Positions 29,169 to 39,331 of a DNA stretch of 64,000 bases are shown in pieces. The notes under the pieces were generated by a model. The model did no database searches. It was given only the letters and a program-made list of their open reading frames with translations, and had not been told where the DNA came from. A program made the position numbers and the translations under genes. Positions within the stretch are counted from its first letter, which is position 1. Each line of letters starts with the position of its first letter. Origin of the DNA: Polynucleobacter arcticus (lineage in GTDB: Bacteria; Pseudomonadota; Gammaproteobacteria; Burkholderiales; Burkholderiaceae); NCBI RefSeq assembly GCF_013307205.1, contig NZ_CP028940.1:475787-539786 (forward strand). The letters run 5' to 3'.

Positions 29169-30319
29169 AATATCTATTTCCCTACATTTTCGAACGCTAT
29201 ATAGCAAGACAGATCTACGGGGCCTTTGGCTTCATTCTTTTCGCACTGGTTGCGCTATTTTTATTTTTTGATATCCTCAGCGAACTTGGCTCAGTCAAGG
29301 GTCAATACACTCTGCCACTGGCCCTCCTGCATGTGTTATTGAAAGCACCTAGTCGTATTTCGGAGATCATCCCCATTGCTGGTTTAATTGGCAGTATTTA
29401 CGTGTTTGCTATGTTGGCCAGTCAATCCGAGTTCACGATTTTGCGAATTGCGGGTTTAGATGTGCGCAGAGGCCTGAAGACGTTGGCCAAAATTTCCCTC
29501 CCCCTGATTATCTTCACTTTAGTGATGAGTGAATGGCTAGGGCCCTACACCGAAAACCTCTCTGACCAAATCCGCATGAGAGCTTTGGGCTCGTCCTATA
29601 GTGCGCAATTTAAAACTGGGGTTTGGGTAAAAGATCGCTTGCGAGATGAGGCCGGCAGTGGACCAGTTCGGCCTGGTGTGCGCTACGTCAACGTTGGCAA
29701 TATTGCACAAGACAATGAGATCCAAAATATCCGCATGTACGAGTTTGATGATGCCTATCGACTTCTCTCCATTCGTAGCGCGATATCTGGGCGCTTTGAT
29801 CAAGCGGGCACTTGGACCTTGAATGATGTCACCGAAACTCGTTTTAAAGAAAACAAGCAAGCAGATCCATTAAATCCGGTCTTCTCAGCACACACTTTTA
29901 CTCACCCTATCGTGAGCCTAGACTCTGAAGTCACGCCTCAGATTTTGAGCGTTCTTTTAGTCAGCCCTGAAAAAATGTCCATCTTGAGTTTGGGTCAGTT
30001 TATCTCCCACCTCAGAGACAATAAGCAGGATGCACAACGTCATTCGATTGCGTTCTGGAAAAAAGTAATTTACCCATTCACAATTTTTGTGATGCTGGTA
30101 TTAGCTTTGCCATTTGCTTACCTAAAAGTCCGCTCCGGTAGTGTTGGAATCAAGGTGTTTGGCGGGATCATGCTGGGCATGAGCTTTCAGCTGTTTAACT
30201 CACTATTTTCCAACGTCGGACTTCTAGGTGCATGGCCCACCCTCCTGACGGCACTAACGCCGCCTTTGCTGTACTTCGTACTGGCATTGGTGGGTTTGCG
30301 CTGGGTCTCTAAAGCTTAA
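29165..30319 (+). CDS. lptG: LPS export permease LptG
   Basis: Protein of 384 residues with the same six-helix plus periplasmic-domain plan as LptF, beginning FPYIFERYIARQIYGAFGFI. Coupled to lptF (ATGA overlap). Partner of LptF in the LptB2FG exporter. Confidence 0.95.
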   Translation: MKYLFPYIFERYIARQIYGAFGFILFALVALFLFFDILSELGSVKGQYTLPLALLHVLLKAPSRISEIIPIAGLIGSIYVFAMLASQSEFTILRIAGLDVRRGLKTLAKISLPLIIFTLVMSEWLGPYTENLSDQIRMRALGSSYSAQFKTGVWVKDRLRDEAGSGPVRPGVRYVNVGNIAQDNEIQNIRMYEFDDAYRLLSIRSAISGRFDQAGTWTLNDVTETRFKENKQADPLNPVFSAHTFTHPIVSLDSEVTPQILSVLLVSPEKMSILSLGQFISHLRDNKQDAQRHSIAFWKKVIYPFTIFVMLVLALPFAYLKVRSGSVGIKVFGGIMLGMSFQLFNSLFSNVGLLGAWPTLLTALTPPLLYFVLALVGLRWVSKA

Positions 30320-30348
30320 TACCTCAAAATCATATAGAATTTAATTCC

Positions 30349-30366
30349 TATATCGCTGGCGATATA
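30349..30366. promoter_or_regulatory. Palindromic operator candidate upstream of the CysB-type gene
   Basis: TATATCGC-TG-GCGATATA is an 18-bp near-perfect inverted repeat ending 20 bp before the start at 30387. An adjacent ATATAG/CTATAT pair shares its left arm. There is no T-run, so an operator (perhaps for autoregulation) is more likely than a terminator. Confidence 0.5.
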
Positions 30367-30386
30367 AAGAATGGAATGGAATCGAT

Positions 30387-31328
30387 ATGAACTTGCACCA
30401 ATTTCGCTTTGTACGTGAGGCCGTTAGGCAGAATTTCAATCTCACCACCGCCGCTAAGGTCCTATTTACCTCACAGCCAGGGGTCTCTAAAGCCATTATT
30501 GAATTGGAAGATGAGTTGGGCGTCGAAATCTTTCGCCGCCACGGCAAACGTATCCGCTCACTTACCGAGCCTGGTAAGCGAATTCTAGTTTCTATTGAGC
30601 GAATTCTGGATGAAGTGGAAACCTTGAGAAGAGTCGGCAAAGACTTTGCTAGCCAAGATCAGGGTAGCTTTGTGATTGCCACCACCCATACTCAAGCCCG
30701 CTATGCATTACCCAAAGTCTTGACAGAATTTACCAAGCGCTTTCCAAAGGTACGCGTCAGCATTCAACAGGGTAGCCCGGGACAAATTGCCGAACTACTC
30801 ATTCATGATCGAGCAGATATTGCGATTGCAACGGAAGGCATTGCAAACACGCCAGGCGTATTAGCTTTGCCGGGATATCAATGGCAACACGTCGTCATGG
30901 TGCCGCTGAGCCATCCACTGCTCAATCAGTCGGCAATCACCTTAGAAGAAATTGCAAAGTACCCGCTCATCACCTACGACAAAGCATTCGCAGGTCGTAG
31001 CAAGATTGATGCCGCTTTCGGACTGCGCAATCTGACTCCCGATGTGATTTTGGAGGCGATTGATGCAGATGTCATTAAGACTTATGTTGAGACTGGCATG
31101 GGTGTCGGTATCGTGGCGGGTTTAGCATACGATGCAGATCGGGATCGTAATCTGAGAGTCATTCCAGTTGGGCACTTGTTTGGAAATAACGTCACGCATC
31201 TAGGAGTGAAGCAAGGCGCCTATCTGCGCTCTTTCGTCTACACCTTTATCGAGCTGTTCTCACCTACCCTCACCAAAAAAATTGTTGAGCAGGCAATGAA
31301 TAGCGAGTCAGAAACTTACGAGATTTAA
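30387..31328 (+). CDS. CysB/Cbl-type LysR regulator
   Basis: LysR-family protein of 313 residues. The first ~60 residues form the winged helix (NFNLTTAAKVLFTSQPGVSK), and the effector domain begins near residue 90 with SFVIATTHTQARYALP, closely resembling CysB/Cbl, which sense O-acetylserine or sulfur-status metabolites. The ETGMGVGIVAGLAYD segment is also CysB-like. No sulfur-assimilation genes are adjacent, so the targets must be elsewhere. Confidence 0.88.
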   Translation: MNLHQFRFVREAVRQNFNLTTAAKVLFTSQPGVSKAIIELEDELGVEIFRRHGKRIRSLTEPGKRILVSIERILDEVETLRRVGKDFASQDQGSFVIATTHTQARYALPKVLTEFTKRFPKVRVSIQQGSPGQIAELLIHDRADIAIATEGIANTPGVLALPGYQWQHVVMVPLSHPLLNQSAITLEEIAKYPLITYDKAFAGRSKIDAAFGLRNLTPDVILEAIDADVIKTYVETGMGVGIVAGLAYDADRDRNLRVIPVGHLFGNNVTHLGVKQGAYLRSFVYTFIELFSPTLTKKIVEQAMNSESETYEI

Positions 31329-31370
31329 AGCTTTGCGCATCTCGCGGCGTCGGTAACAGCCTATTTGAGA

Positions 31371-31455
31371 TGGTGCCCCGGGGCGGACTTGAACCGCCAC
31401 GCCTTGCGGCACCGGATTTTGAGTCCGGCACGTCTACCAATTCCATCACCGGGGC
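31371..31455 (-). tRNA. tRNA-Leu (CAA)
   Basis: The minus strand reads GCCCCGGTGATGGAATTGGT at the 5' end, an anticodon stem-loop CCGGA-CTCAAAA-TCCGG giving anticodon CAA, a long variable arm typical of class II tRNAs, the GGTTCAAGTCC T-arm, and CCA encoded at the 3' end. A small perfect hairpin (TGCAGT/ACTGCA, 31463-31480) precedes it. The rest of 31456-31596 should contain the promoters for this tRNA and for yebC. Confidence 0.97.
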
Positions 31456-31596
31456 AGGTGTTTGCAGTGGAAAAACTGCATTGAAGCAAACTAAGAGGTG
31501 AGAGTGTAACAAAAAAGTAGTAAGAGTCCCATTATTGAGCTGAGAAGCCCTTAAAATGACTTCCTCAAGCCACATTACACAAAAGGACTTACCCGT

Positions 31597-32316
31597 ATGG
31601 CCGGCCATTCGAAATGGGCCAATATTCAGCACCGCAAAGGACGTCAAGACGAAAAGCGCGGCAAGATTTGGACCAAACTGATTAAAGAAATTACGGTTGC
31701 AGCTAAATTAGGCGGCGGCGATATCGCTACAAACCCACGTTTACGCCTAGCAATTGATAAGGCTAAAGATGCCAACATGCCGAATGACAACGTGCAACGG
31801 GCAATTCAGCGAGGCACCGGCTCCTTAGAGGGCGTGAATTATGAAGAAATTCGTTATGAGGGTTATGGCTTTAATGGCGCCGCCATCATCGTGGATTGCT
31901 TAACGGATAACCGCACTCGTACCGTTGCCGAAGTGCGCCATGCATTTGCAAAAAATGGTGGAAATATGGGTGCCGAAGGTTCTGTCGCATTTATGTTCAA
32001 ACATTGCGGTCAAATGTTGTTTGCTCCAGGCACGAATGAAGATCTACTCATGGAGCTCGCGCTGGATGCAGGCGCTGAAGATGTCATCACGCATGATGAT
32101 GGCTCACTTGAAGTACTCACCCCAGTCCCTGAATTTCCTAAAGTACAAGATGCACTCAGTAAAGCAGGTTTAAAAGCAGAGCTAGCAACCGTCACGATGC
32201 GCCCCGAGACTGAGACTGAACTCGAGGGTGACCAAGCTGAAAGCATGCAAAAACTATTGGATGCGCTGGAGAACTTAGATGATGTCCAGGAAGTTTTCAC
32301 AAATGCATCGCTCTAA
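31597..32316 (+). CDS. yebC: YebC/PmpR-family protein
   Basis: Protein of 239 residues beginning [18 protein letters not shown], the family signature. Members act as transcription regulators and some ease ribosome stalling at proline-rich stretches. It heads the yebC-purD-hemF-nadD-rsfS-rlmH-maf-rng run on the plus strand. Confidence 0.95.
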   Translation: MAGHSKWANIQHRKGRQDEKRGKIWTKLIKEITVAAKLGGGDIATNPRLRLAIDKAKDANMPNDNVQRAIQRGTGSLEGVNYEEIRYEGYGFNGAAIIVDCLTDNRTRTVAEVRHAFAKNGGNMGAEGSVAFMFKHCGQMLFAPGTNEDLLMELALDAGAEDVITHDDGSLEVLTPVPEFPKVQDALSKAGLKAELATVTMRPETETELEGDQAESMQKLLDALENLDDVQEVFTNASL

Positions 32317-32364
32317 GCCTTTAATTACTTTAATGTCATTTATCAACGTCTTTATTAGCTCCTT

Positions 32365-33642
32365 ATGAAAATTCTTCTGATTGGCTCTGGTGGCCGCGAA
32401 CACGCTCTTGCTTGGAAGCTGGCCCAATCCCCAGAAGTACAAACCGTCTATGTAGCCCCTGGTAATGGCGGCACTGCCACTGCAAAACAAACGGCAGCCG
32501 GCATTCAGAACCTTCCCATCTCCGATCTTCAAGAGCTGGCAGACTTTGCTCAGCGTGAAAAAATCCATCTCACAGTAGTTGGACCTGAAGCTCCCCTTGC
32601 AGCAGGCATCGTCGATGTATTCCGCAATCACGGTTTACGTATTTTTGGACCCACTCAGCTGGCTGCACAATTAGAATCCTCTAAAGATTTTTCTAAAGCA
32701 TTTATGAAGCGGCATGGCATTCCCACGGCGGAGTACCAGACATTCTCAAATATTTTAGAAGCCCATGCTTACATTGATGCTCAAGGTGCGCCAATCGTTA
32801 TCAAAGCGGATGGACTTGCCGCCGGCAAGGGTGTTGTCGTTGCAATGGATCTAGCAGAAGCCCATGCCGCGGTCGATATGATGCTGGCCGACAATAAGCT
32901 AGGCAATGCTGGTGCACGCGTGGTGATTGAAGAATTTTTGATTGGTGAAGAAGCGAGCTTTATTGTTCTGGTCGACGGCAAACAGGTTTTAGCTTTAGCC
33001 ACTAGCCAGGATCACAAACGCTTACTCGATGCTGATCAGGGCCCGAATACTGGCGGTATGGGCGCATACTCGCCAGCACCTGTAGTTACCCCAGAAATTC
33101 ATGCGCGCGCATTACGCGAAGTCATCATGCCAACGGTCAAAGGCATGGAGGCTGATGGCATTCCCTACACCGGCTTTCTCTATGCGGGCTTGATGATCTC
33201 CCCAGATGGCAAGATTAAGACCCTAGAATTTAATTGTCGTATGGGTGATCCAGAAACACAGCCCATCATGGCGCGCTTGCGTAGTGATTTAGTCAAAGCA
33301 CTGGATCATGCGGTCGATGGCACCTTAAACGAAGTGGAATTAGATTGGGATCGTCGCACTGCATTAGGCGTGGTACTCGCAGCCCATAACTACCCCGATA
33401 CCCCGCGCAATGGCGATGTGATTACCGGCATTCCTGCCGATACCGAAGATCAACTAACCTTCCATGCGGGTACCAAACTACAAGATGGCAAGCTAGTCAC
33501 CTCCGGTGGTCGCGTGATGTGTGTAGTGGGTTTATCTGACACAGTTCGCGGCGCACAACAAAAAGCTTTTGAAGCTATCTCTCAAATCCAATTTGATGGC
33601 ATGCAATATCGCAAAGATATTGGTTATCGTGCAGTGAAGTAA
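32365..33642 (+). CDS. purD: Phosphoribosylamine-glycine ligase
   Basis: ATP-grasp enzyme of 425 residues in purine synthesis, joining phosphoribosylamine and glycine. MKILLIGSGGREHALAWKLA at the start, KADGLAAGKGV in the ATP-grasp domain and EFNCRMGDPETQ in the active site are diagnostic. Confidence 0.97.
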   Translation: MKILLIGSGGREHALAWKLAQSPEVQTVYVAPGNGGTATAKQTAAGIQNLPISDLQELADFAQREKIHLTVVGPEAPLAAGIVDVFRNHGLRIFGPTQLAAQLESSKDFSKAFMKRHGIPTAEYQTFSNILEAHAYIDAQGAPIVIKADGLAAGKGVVVAMDLAEAHAAVDMMLADNKLGNAGARVVIEEFLIGEEASFIVLVDGKQVLALATSQDHKRLLDADQGPNTGGMGAYSPAPVVTPEIHARALREVIMPTVKGMEADGIPYTGFLYAGLMISPDGKIKTLEFNCRMGDPETQPIMARLRSDLVKALDHAVDGTLNEVELDWDRRTALGVVLAAHNYPDTPRNGDVITGIPADTEDQLTFHAGTKLQDGKLVTSGGRVMCVVGLSDTVRGAQQKAFEAISQIQFDGMQYRKDIGYRAVK

Positions 33643-33684
33643 TTACACTAATTTTGATCATTCAACACAAAGCACCTTTCATCC

Positions 33685-34620
33685 TTGTCATCTCCTGAGC
33701 GAACTCAAATCCATATTGCAGACTTAAAAGAGTATTTTTTGGGCCTGCAAGCACGCATCACCACAGCAATGAGTGCATTGGATGGCAAGGCATTTATGGT
33801 CGATGCCTGGGAGAAGCCGGAAGATAGCAAGCTAAAGGGTTATGGTCGCACCTGCACTTTAGATGGCGGCAAAATTCTCGAGAAAGGTGGCGTGGGGTTC
33901 TCTCACGTTCGTGGCGATCAGATGCCTCCTTCTGCATCACATCATCGCCCAGAACTGACGGGACGCAGTTTTGAGGCCATGGGTGTTTCTGTCGTGTTTC
34001 ATCCACATAACCCCAAAGCACCCACAACCCATATGAATGTGCGCTGCTTTATTGCGCAAGCTCCGGATAAGGAACCTGTTTGGTGGTTTGGTGGTGGCTT
34101 TGACCTTACTCCTTACTATGGCGTCGATGAAGACTGCAGGCACTTCCATCAGACAGCTAAAGACGCCCTAGATCCATTTGGCGAAGATTTGTATCCCCGT
34201 TTTAAAAAATGGTGTGATGAGTATTTTTATCTCAAACACCGTGAAGAGCCTCGTGGTATTGGTGGTATCTTTTTTGATGACTTTAATAGCTTGGGTTTCG
34301 AGCAAAGCTTTGCGATGACACGTGCCGTGGGTGATGCCTTTATTGATGCTTATTTACCGATTGTGGAACGCCGCTATAAAGAGAGTTTTACAGCCGAAGA
34401 AAAAGCGTTTCAGGAATACCGGCGTGGCCGCTATGTGGAATACAACTTGATATTCGACCGCGGGACCATTTTTGGCCTGCATTCCGGTGGACGTACCGAG
34501 TCTATCCTGATGTCGATGCCACCGGTAGTACAGTGGTGGTACAACTGGCAGCCAAAACCTGGCACACCTGAGGCTAAGCTTTATGACTATTACCTTAAGC
34601 CGCGCGACTGGCTAAACTAA
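33685..34620 (+). CDS. hemF: Oxygen-dependent coproporphyrinogen III oxidase
   Basis: Protein of 311 residues; it oxidatively decarboxylates coproporphyrinogen III to protoporphyrinogen IX and needs O2. Marks: [38 protein letters not shown] and [14 protein letters not shown]. No ATG is available near the family start, so a TTG at 33685 is used. Confidence 0.96.
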   Translation: MSSPERTQIHIADLKEYFLGLQARITTAMSALDGKAFMVDAWEKPEDSKLKGYGRTCTLDGGKILEKGGVGFSHVRGDQMPPSASHHRPELTGRSFEAMGVSVVFHPHNPKAPTTHMNVRCFIAQAPDKEPVWWFGGGFDLTPYYGVDEDCRHFHQTAKDALDPFGEDLYPRFKKWCDEYFYLKHREEPRGIGGIFFDDFNSLGFEQSFAMTRAVGDAFIDAYLPIVERRYKESFTAEEKAFQEYRRGRYVEYNLIFDRGTIFGLHSGGRTESILMSMPPVVQWWYNWQPKPGTPEAKLYDYYLKPRDWLN

Positions 34621-34621
34621 C

Positions 34622-35326
34622 TTGATATCGCACCATTTGGACACAATAAAAAAAATTGGCATTCTGGGCGGCACGTTTGATCCACCCCATCTTGGCCATC
34701 TCAAGCTGGCAACCCATTTTGCAAAAATTCTGCATCTGGATGAATTGCTGCTCATTCCGAGTGGGGAACCCTGGCAAAAAGAATCTAGCATCACGCCTGC
34801 TGAGCTTCGCTTTAAGATGACTGAAGCGGCTGGCGTAGATTTAGCTATTGAATTTCTCCAACTCAACATACCAACGCGAATTAGCACTGACCGCATAGAA
34901 ATGAATCGACCTGGGCCCAGCTACACACTAGATACGGCTAAAGCTCTCAGGGAGCGTTTTGGGCCTCAGGTCAACCTAACTTGGTTAATGGGGGCAGATA
35001 CTCTTTTGAACTTACCAACTTGGAACTCTTGGGATCAATTGCTGAATTATCTGAATTTCGCAGTAGCTAGCAGACCTCATCATTCACTTTCGGCGGAAAT
35101 CAGCCTTGAAATGAAGGTCTTACTAGAAAAGCATCAATGTATTGATGCGGATGCCCTTGCAAAAAGTCCTTTTGGCCGCATCTACTTAGATAACAGTCTT
35201 TCGGTCGATCTTTCCTCAACGCAACTCCGCGATCAACTGAAAAGTTTGGCCCGAAGCACGATTGCCTCCGAGCATATCCCTTCTCACGCACTAGAAATCG
35301 TTACAAATTTGGATCTGTACAAATAA
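34622..35326 (+). CDS. nadD: Nicotinate-nucleotide adenylyltransferase
   Basis: Nucleotidyltransferase of about 234 residues making NaAD in NAD synthesis. GILGGTFDPPHLGHLKLA carries the HxGH motif and SSTQLRDQL the C-terminal ISSTxIR-like motif. The start is uncertain: TTG at 34622, one base after the hemF stop, gives the listed length; a TTG at 34637 would remove five residues. Translation is probably coupled to hemF. Confidence 0.92.
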   Translation: MISHHLDTIKKIGILGGTFDPPHLGHLKLATHFAKILHLDELLLIPSGEPWQKESSITPAELRFKMTEAAGVDLAIEFLQLNIPTRISTDRIEMNRPGPSYTLDTAKALRERFGPQVNLTWLMGADTLLNLPTWNSWDQLLNYLNFAVASRPHHSLSAEISLEMKVLLEKHQCIDADALAKSPFGRIYLDNSLSVDLSSTQLRDQLKSLARSTIASEHIPSHALEIVTNLDLYK

Positions 35327-35368
35327 TCAGACTAAGATCAACCTTATATACAAAATATCAAAGAAACT

Positions 35369-35761
35369 ATGGACTTAACAAAATTACAACGTGTAGTGAT
35401 TAACGCCCTTGAAGATGTCAAGGCGCAAGATATTCGCGTTTACGACACCACCAAGCTCAGTGAGCTATTTGACCGAGTCATTATTGCAACGGGTACTAGC
35501 AATCGCCAGACTCGTTCCTTGGCAATGTCCGTTAAAGAAGATGTCAATGCCAAAGGCGGAGAAGTCATCTCTGTTGAAGGCTTAGAAACCGGTGAATGGG
35601 TGCTCGTCGATTGCGGCGACATTGTGGTGCATATCTTGCAACCGGCATTGCGCGCCTACTACCAACTCGAAGGTATGTGGGGGGCCAAACCAGTCCGCGT
35701 TAAATTGGCAGCCGATAAAGGCTTAGTCAAAGCAAGTGGGCCTGAAGACGACGAAGAGTAA
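35369..35761 (+). CDS. rsfS: Ribosomal silencing factor RsfS
   Basis: Protein of 130 residues. The DUF143/RsfS core is visible as DLFDRV-like ELFDRVIIATGTSNRQTRSL and EGLETGEWVLVDCGDIVVHI. RsfS binds L14 and blocks subunit joining in starved cells. It is located between nadD and rlmH, the standard order. Confidence 0.95.
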   Translation: MDLTKLQRVVINALEDVKAQDIRVYDTTKLSELFDRVIIATGTSNRQTRSLAMSVKEDVNAKGGEVISVEGLETGEWVLVDCGDIVVHILQPALRAYYQLEGMWGAKPVRVKLAADKGLVKASGPEDDEE

Positions 35762-35772
35762 TTTTTTTAGCA

Positions 35773-36216
35773 ATGCGTTTAACGATTGTTTCGGTTGGTC
35801 ACAAAATGCCTGAATGGGTTGCAACTGCAACCCATGATTACATTAAGCGCATGCCTGCAGATTGCAGTATTGAAATCAAAGAGATCAAGCCAGATCTGAC
35901 GCCAGCCAAAGAAGCTGTCAGAATTGCCGCAGCCGTTCCCAAGGGTTCTCGTGTTATCGCTCTGGATGAGCGCGGTAAAGATCAAACTACCCAGCATGTC
36001 GCCACTCAATTAGCTCAATGGCGACAAGAGGGCTTTGACATTACCTTTTTAATTGGTGGCGCAGATGGCCTTGATCCCAGCCTGAAAGAAAGTGCTCAAG
36101 CAATGTGGCGTCTCTCAAGCCTGACCTTACCTCATGCGATGGCAAGAGTCCTTTTGGTGGAGCAACTATATCGGGCATGGACTATTCTGCAAGGCCACCC
36201 TTATCATCGCGAGTAG
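35773..36216 (+). CDS. rlmH: 23S rRNA pseudouridine-1915 N3-methyltransferase
   Basis: SPOUT methyltransferase of 147 residues, starting MRLTIVSVGHKMPEWV and containing FLIGGADGL and SLTLPHAMARVLLVEQLYRA, which are diagnostic for RlmH. It methylates m3-psi1915 in helix 69 of 23S rRNA. Confidence 0.96.
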   Translation: MRLTIVSVGHKMPEWVATATHDYIKRMPADCSIEIKEIKPDLTPAKEAVRIAAAVPKGSRVIALDERGKDQTTQHVATQLAQWRQEGFDITFLIGGADGLDPSLKESAQAMWRLSSLTLPHAMARVLLVEQLYRAWTILQGHPYHRE

Positions 36217-36223
36217 TCAGCTC

Positions 36224-36847
36224 ATGTTTACCTCTATTTACCTCGCCTCACAAAGCCCACGTCGACAAGAACTACTAAAGCAAATCGGCGTGCAGTTCGA
36301 GATGCTGATTGCTGCACCTGGTGAGGATACTGAAACCCTCGAAATACCCCTACCGAATGAAAAAGCACGTGATTATGTTGAACGCGTGACGCTCGCCAAA
36401 AGCGCTATTGCCTTAGCAAGATGGCAAGAGAGCGGTAAACCTTGGGCACCGATCTTGTGCGCCGATACGACTGTGAGTCTACCCGGAAGCCTTGTTGGTG
36501 AGATTCTCGGCAAACCTAGCGATGCGGCTGATGCCACACGTATTTTGAACATGCTGAGCGGTAAAGTACATCAAGTACTCACCGCAGTCGCACTCGTAAT
36601 TGATCCGAATACCAACCCTGTATGCCGCGTGCAAATATCCGAGGTGGAATTTGCCCGCCTGACCCCTGAGCAAATTACCAACTATATTGATAGTGGCGAG
36701 CCTTTTGGTAAGGCTGGCGCTTACGGCATTCAGGGGCATGGAGGCGCATTCATCCCCTCAATCAAAGGTAGTTATAGCGGTATTATGGGATTACCTATTT
36801 ATGAAGTGAACCAATTATTGGATTTCGCCAAAGTTACCCGCATATGA
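36224..36847 (+). CDS. maf: Maf-family nucleotide pyrophosphatase
   Basis: Protein of 207 residues when started at the ATG at 36224 (the longer open frame from 36134 lies inside rlmH in another frame). YLASQSPRRQELLKQIG is the Maf signature and EPFGKAGAYGIQGHGG the second conserved block. Hydrolyses non-canonical or pyrimidine NTPs (YhdE-type dTTP/UTP pyrophosphatase). It overlaps rng by ATGA. Confidence 0.94.
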   Translation: MFTSIYLASQSPRRQELLKQIGVQFEMLIAAPGEDTETLEIPLPNEKARDYVERVTLAKSAIALARWQESGKPWAPILCADTTVSLPGSLVGEILGKPSDAADATRILNMLSGKVHQVLTAVALVIDPNTNPVCRVQISEVEFARLTPEQITNYIDSGEPFGKAGAYGIQGHGGAFIPSIKGSYSGIMGLPIYEVNQLLDFAKVTRI

Positions 36848-38307
36848 ATGAAGAAATTCTGATCAATATCACCCCCCAAGAAACACGGGTGGCACTCATT
36901 CAGCAAGGTGCCGTGCAAGAACTACAAATTGAGCGCACCCGTCAACGTGGCATTGTTGGCAATATCTATTTAGCAAAAGTTGTTCGCGTACTACCTGGTA
37001 TGCAGTCTGCCTTCATTGAAGTGGGTTTAGAACGCACTGCATTTATGCACGTCGCTGACATTACGCAAAATAATCCGCAGGCACAAATTGAGAAGCTCCT
37101 CTTCGAAGGCCAAAATGTTTTAGTGCAAGTTCTCAAAGATCCGCTCGGCACTAAAGGTGCTCGACTGACTACCCAACTCAGTATTGCTGGCCGTAACTTG
37201 GTTTACTTGCCGCCAGCTGGCACTGATACAGCTACTGAAAAATATATTGGTGTATCCCAAAGAATTGATCAACCCGAAGAGCGTGAAGCCATCAAAGCGC
37301 GGCTGACAGGACTGATGCCTGATGATGAAAAGGGTGGGATTATTGTGCGCACTAGCGCCCAAGATGCCAGTGACACTGATCTACAGCACGATATGCATTA
37401 CCTGCGTACCACCTGGGAAAAGATCCGCGAGGCCGTGAACTACAAAGCTGCACCAAGCCTGCTCTATCAGGATCTCAGCCTCGCTGAGCGCGTATTGCGG
37501 GATGTTGCTGGCGAAGAAACTTCAAAAATTCGAGTGGATTCAGCTGAGAACTTTGAAAAGCTCAAAGGATTTGCTACGCTCTATATGCCCAATTTATTGG
37601 ATAAGCTGACACTCCATCGTGGTGAGCGCGCCCTCTTTGACTTATTTGATGTGGATGCTGAGATTAATAAGGCGCTTGGCAGAAGAGTTGACCTTAAATC
37701 TGGCGGCTACCTGATGATTGACCAAACAGAATCTATGACTACCATCGACGTGAACACAGGTAGCTATGTGGGTGCGCGTAATTTGGATGACACTGTATTT
37801 AAAACCAATCTGGAAGCTGCCCAGGCTATCGCCCGTCAACTGCGCTTACGCAATCTTGGCGGCATCATCATCATTGATTTTATTGACATGCTCAGCAAAG
37901 ATCATCAAGAGTCAGTTTTACATGAACTCAAGCGAAATTTAGATCGGGATCATGCCCGCACATCAGTGAATGACTTCTCTTCATTGGGATTAGTAGAGAT
38001 GACGCGCAAACGCACTCGAGAATCTCTAGCCCACATTACTTGCGAACCCTGCGCTATCTGCCAAGGCAAAGGTGAAGTTAAAACCGCACAAACCATTTGC
38101 TACGAGATTTTGCGTGAGATTGTGCGTGAACATCGACAATTCAATCCCCGCGAATTCAGAATCGTCGCTGCTCCAGACGTGATAGATCTTTTCCTTGAGG
38201 AAGAAAATCAATTCTTAGCGCAGCTAGGCGACTTTATTAGCAAGCCCATCAAACTCCAGGCTGAAGGTAGCTTCCGCCAAGAACAATACGATATTGTTCT
38301 CAGTTAA
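36844..38307 (+). CDS. rng: Ribonuclease G
   Basis: RNase E/G-family endoribonuclease of 487 residues. An S1 domain occupies about residues 35-125 (GNIYLAKVVRVLPGMQSAFI), followed by the DNase I-like catalytic domain with TIDVNTGSYVG and IIIDFIDM. A CEPCAICQGKG zinc-link motif follows. It lacks the long C-terminal degradosome scaffold of RNase E. It matures 16S rRNA and turns over mRNAs. Confidence 0.95.
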   Translation: MNEEILINITPQETRVALIQQGAVQELQIERTRQRGIVGNIYLAKVVRVLPGMQSAFIEVGLERTAFMHVADITQNNPQAQIEKLLFEGQNVLVQVLKDPLGTKGARLTTQLSIAGRNLVYLPPAGTDTATEKYIGVSQRIDQPEEREAIKARLTGLMPDDEKGGIIVRTSAQDASDTDLQHDMHYLRTTWEKIREAVNYKAAPSLLYQDLSLAERVLRDVAGEETSKIRVDSAENFEKLKGFATLYMPNLLDKLTLHRGERALFDLFDVDAEINKALGRRVDLKSGGYLMIDQTESMTTIDVNTGSYVGARNLDDTVFKTNLEAAQAIARQLRLRNLGGIIIIDFIDMLSKDHQESVLHELKRNLDRDHARTSVNDFSSLGLVEMTRKRTRESLAHITCEPCAICQGKGEVKTAQTICYEILREIVREHRQFNPREFRIVAAPDVIDLFLEEENQFLAQLGDFISKPIKLQAEGSFRQEQYDIVLS

Positions 38308-38326
38308 CTGATTCAGCGAGGTCCAT

Positions 38327-39331
38327 TTGAATATCTTACTAACAGGCGGCATGGGTTACATAGGCAGCCATACTGCCGTCCTTCTGGCAAATGCTGGTCA
38401 CCAAGTCTACATTTATGACAATCTTTGCAATAGCCATGCGTCTACTTTGGAGCGTATTCAAAAAATTACCACGAGAACCATCGGATTTACCGAGGGGGAT
38501 ATCCGGAACACCGAAAAGCTCACCCAAGTTTTGCGTGAGCAAAAAATTGAGGCAGTCATTCATTTAGCCGGCTTAAAGGCTGTTGGGGAGTCCTCACAGA
38601 AGCCGATTGAATACTATGCAAATAATGTGCAAGGCAGTATTAGCCTCATTCAGGCAATGCAATTGGCTGGCATCAATACCTTAGTCTTTAGTAGCAGTGC
38701 AACCGTGTACGGAGATCCCACATACCTGCCCTATGATGAAGATCACCCCACCAAACCAACAAATCCTTATGGTCGAAATAAGCTCCAGATTGAAGACATA
38801 CTCAGAGACCTGAGTGCGAGTGATCAAGAATGGAAGATTGGTTGCCTGCGATATTTCAATCCCGTTGGCGCTCATGAATCCGGACTAATCGGAGAGGATC
38901 CGAATGGCATTCCGAATAATTTAATGCCGATGATTGGGCGGGTAGCAAATGGAGCATTGCCATCACTCAATATTTTTGGAGATGATTACGATACCCCTGA
39001 TGGCACAGGAAAACGGGACTATATTCATGTCATGGATTTAGCCGAGGGGCATCTAGCAGCACTGAATTGGCTCAAAACCAATCCGGGCTGCCACATCTTT
39101 AACTTAGGAAGTGGCGACAGTTACAGTGTTTTAGACCTACTTCATCATTTTGAGGAAGCTAGCAGCCAGAAAATCCCATATCAAGTAGTAGGCCGTCGAC
39201 CAGGAGATTTGCCTGAGTACTACGCTAAGGCTGATAAAGCCAATAGATTGCTTGGCTGGAGTGCCAAGAAAAATCTATCCGATATTTGCAGCAGCTCTTG
39301 GCTTTGGATCAAGAACTCTCGAAAGCATTAA
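38327..39331 (+). CDS. galE: UDP-glucose 4-epimerase
   Basis: Extended short-chain dehydrogenase of 334 residues. The NAD-binding LLTGGMGYIGSHTAVLLA opens the protein; the catalytic SSSATVYG and YGRNK (YxxxK) follow. It interconverts UDP-glucose and UDP-galactose, likely for LPS sugars made by the neighbouring cluster. The TTG start at 38327 has GAGG a few bases upstream. Its TAA overlaps the stop of the convergent msbA. Confidence 0.93.
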   Translation: MNILLTGGMGYIGSHTAVLLANAGHQVYIYDNLCNSHASTLERIQKITTRTIGFTEGDIRNTEKLTQVLREQKIEAVIHLAGLKAVGESSQKPIEYYANNVQGSISLIQAMQLAGINTLVFSSSATVYGDPTYLPYDEDHPTKPTNPYGRNKLQIEDILRDLSASDQEWKIGCLRYFNPVGAHESGLIGEDPNGIPNNLMPMIGRVANGALPSLNIFGDDYDTPDGTGKRDYIHVMDLAEGHLAALNWLKTNPGCHIFNLGSGDSYSVLDLLHHFEEASSQKIPYQVVGRRPGDLPEYYAKADKANRLLGWSAKKNLSDICSSSWLWIKNSRKH

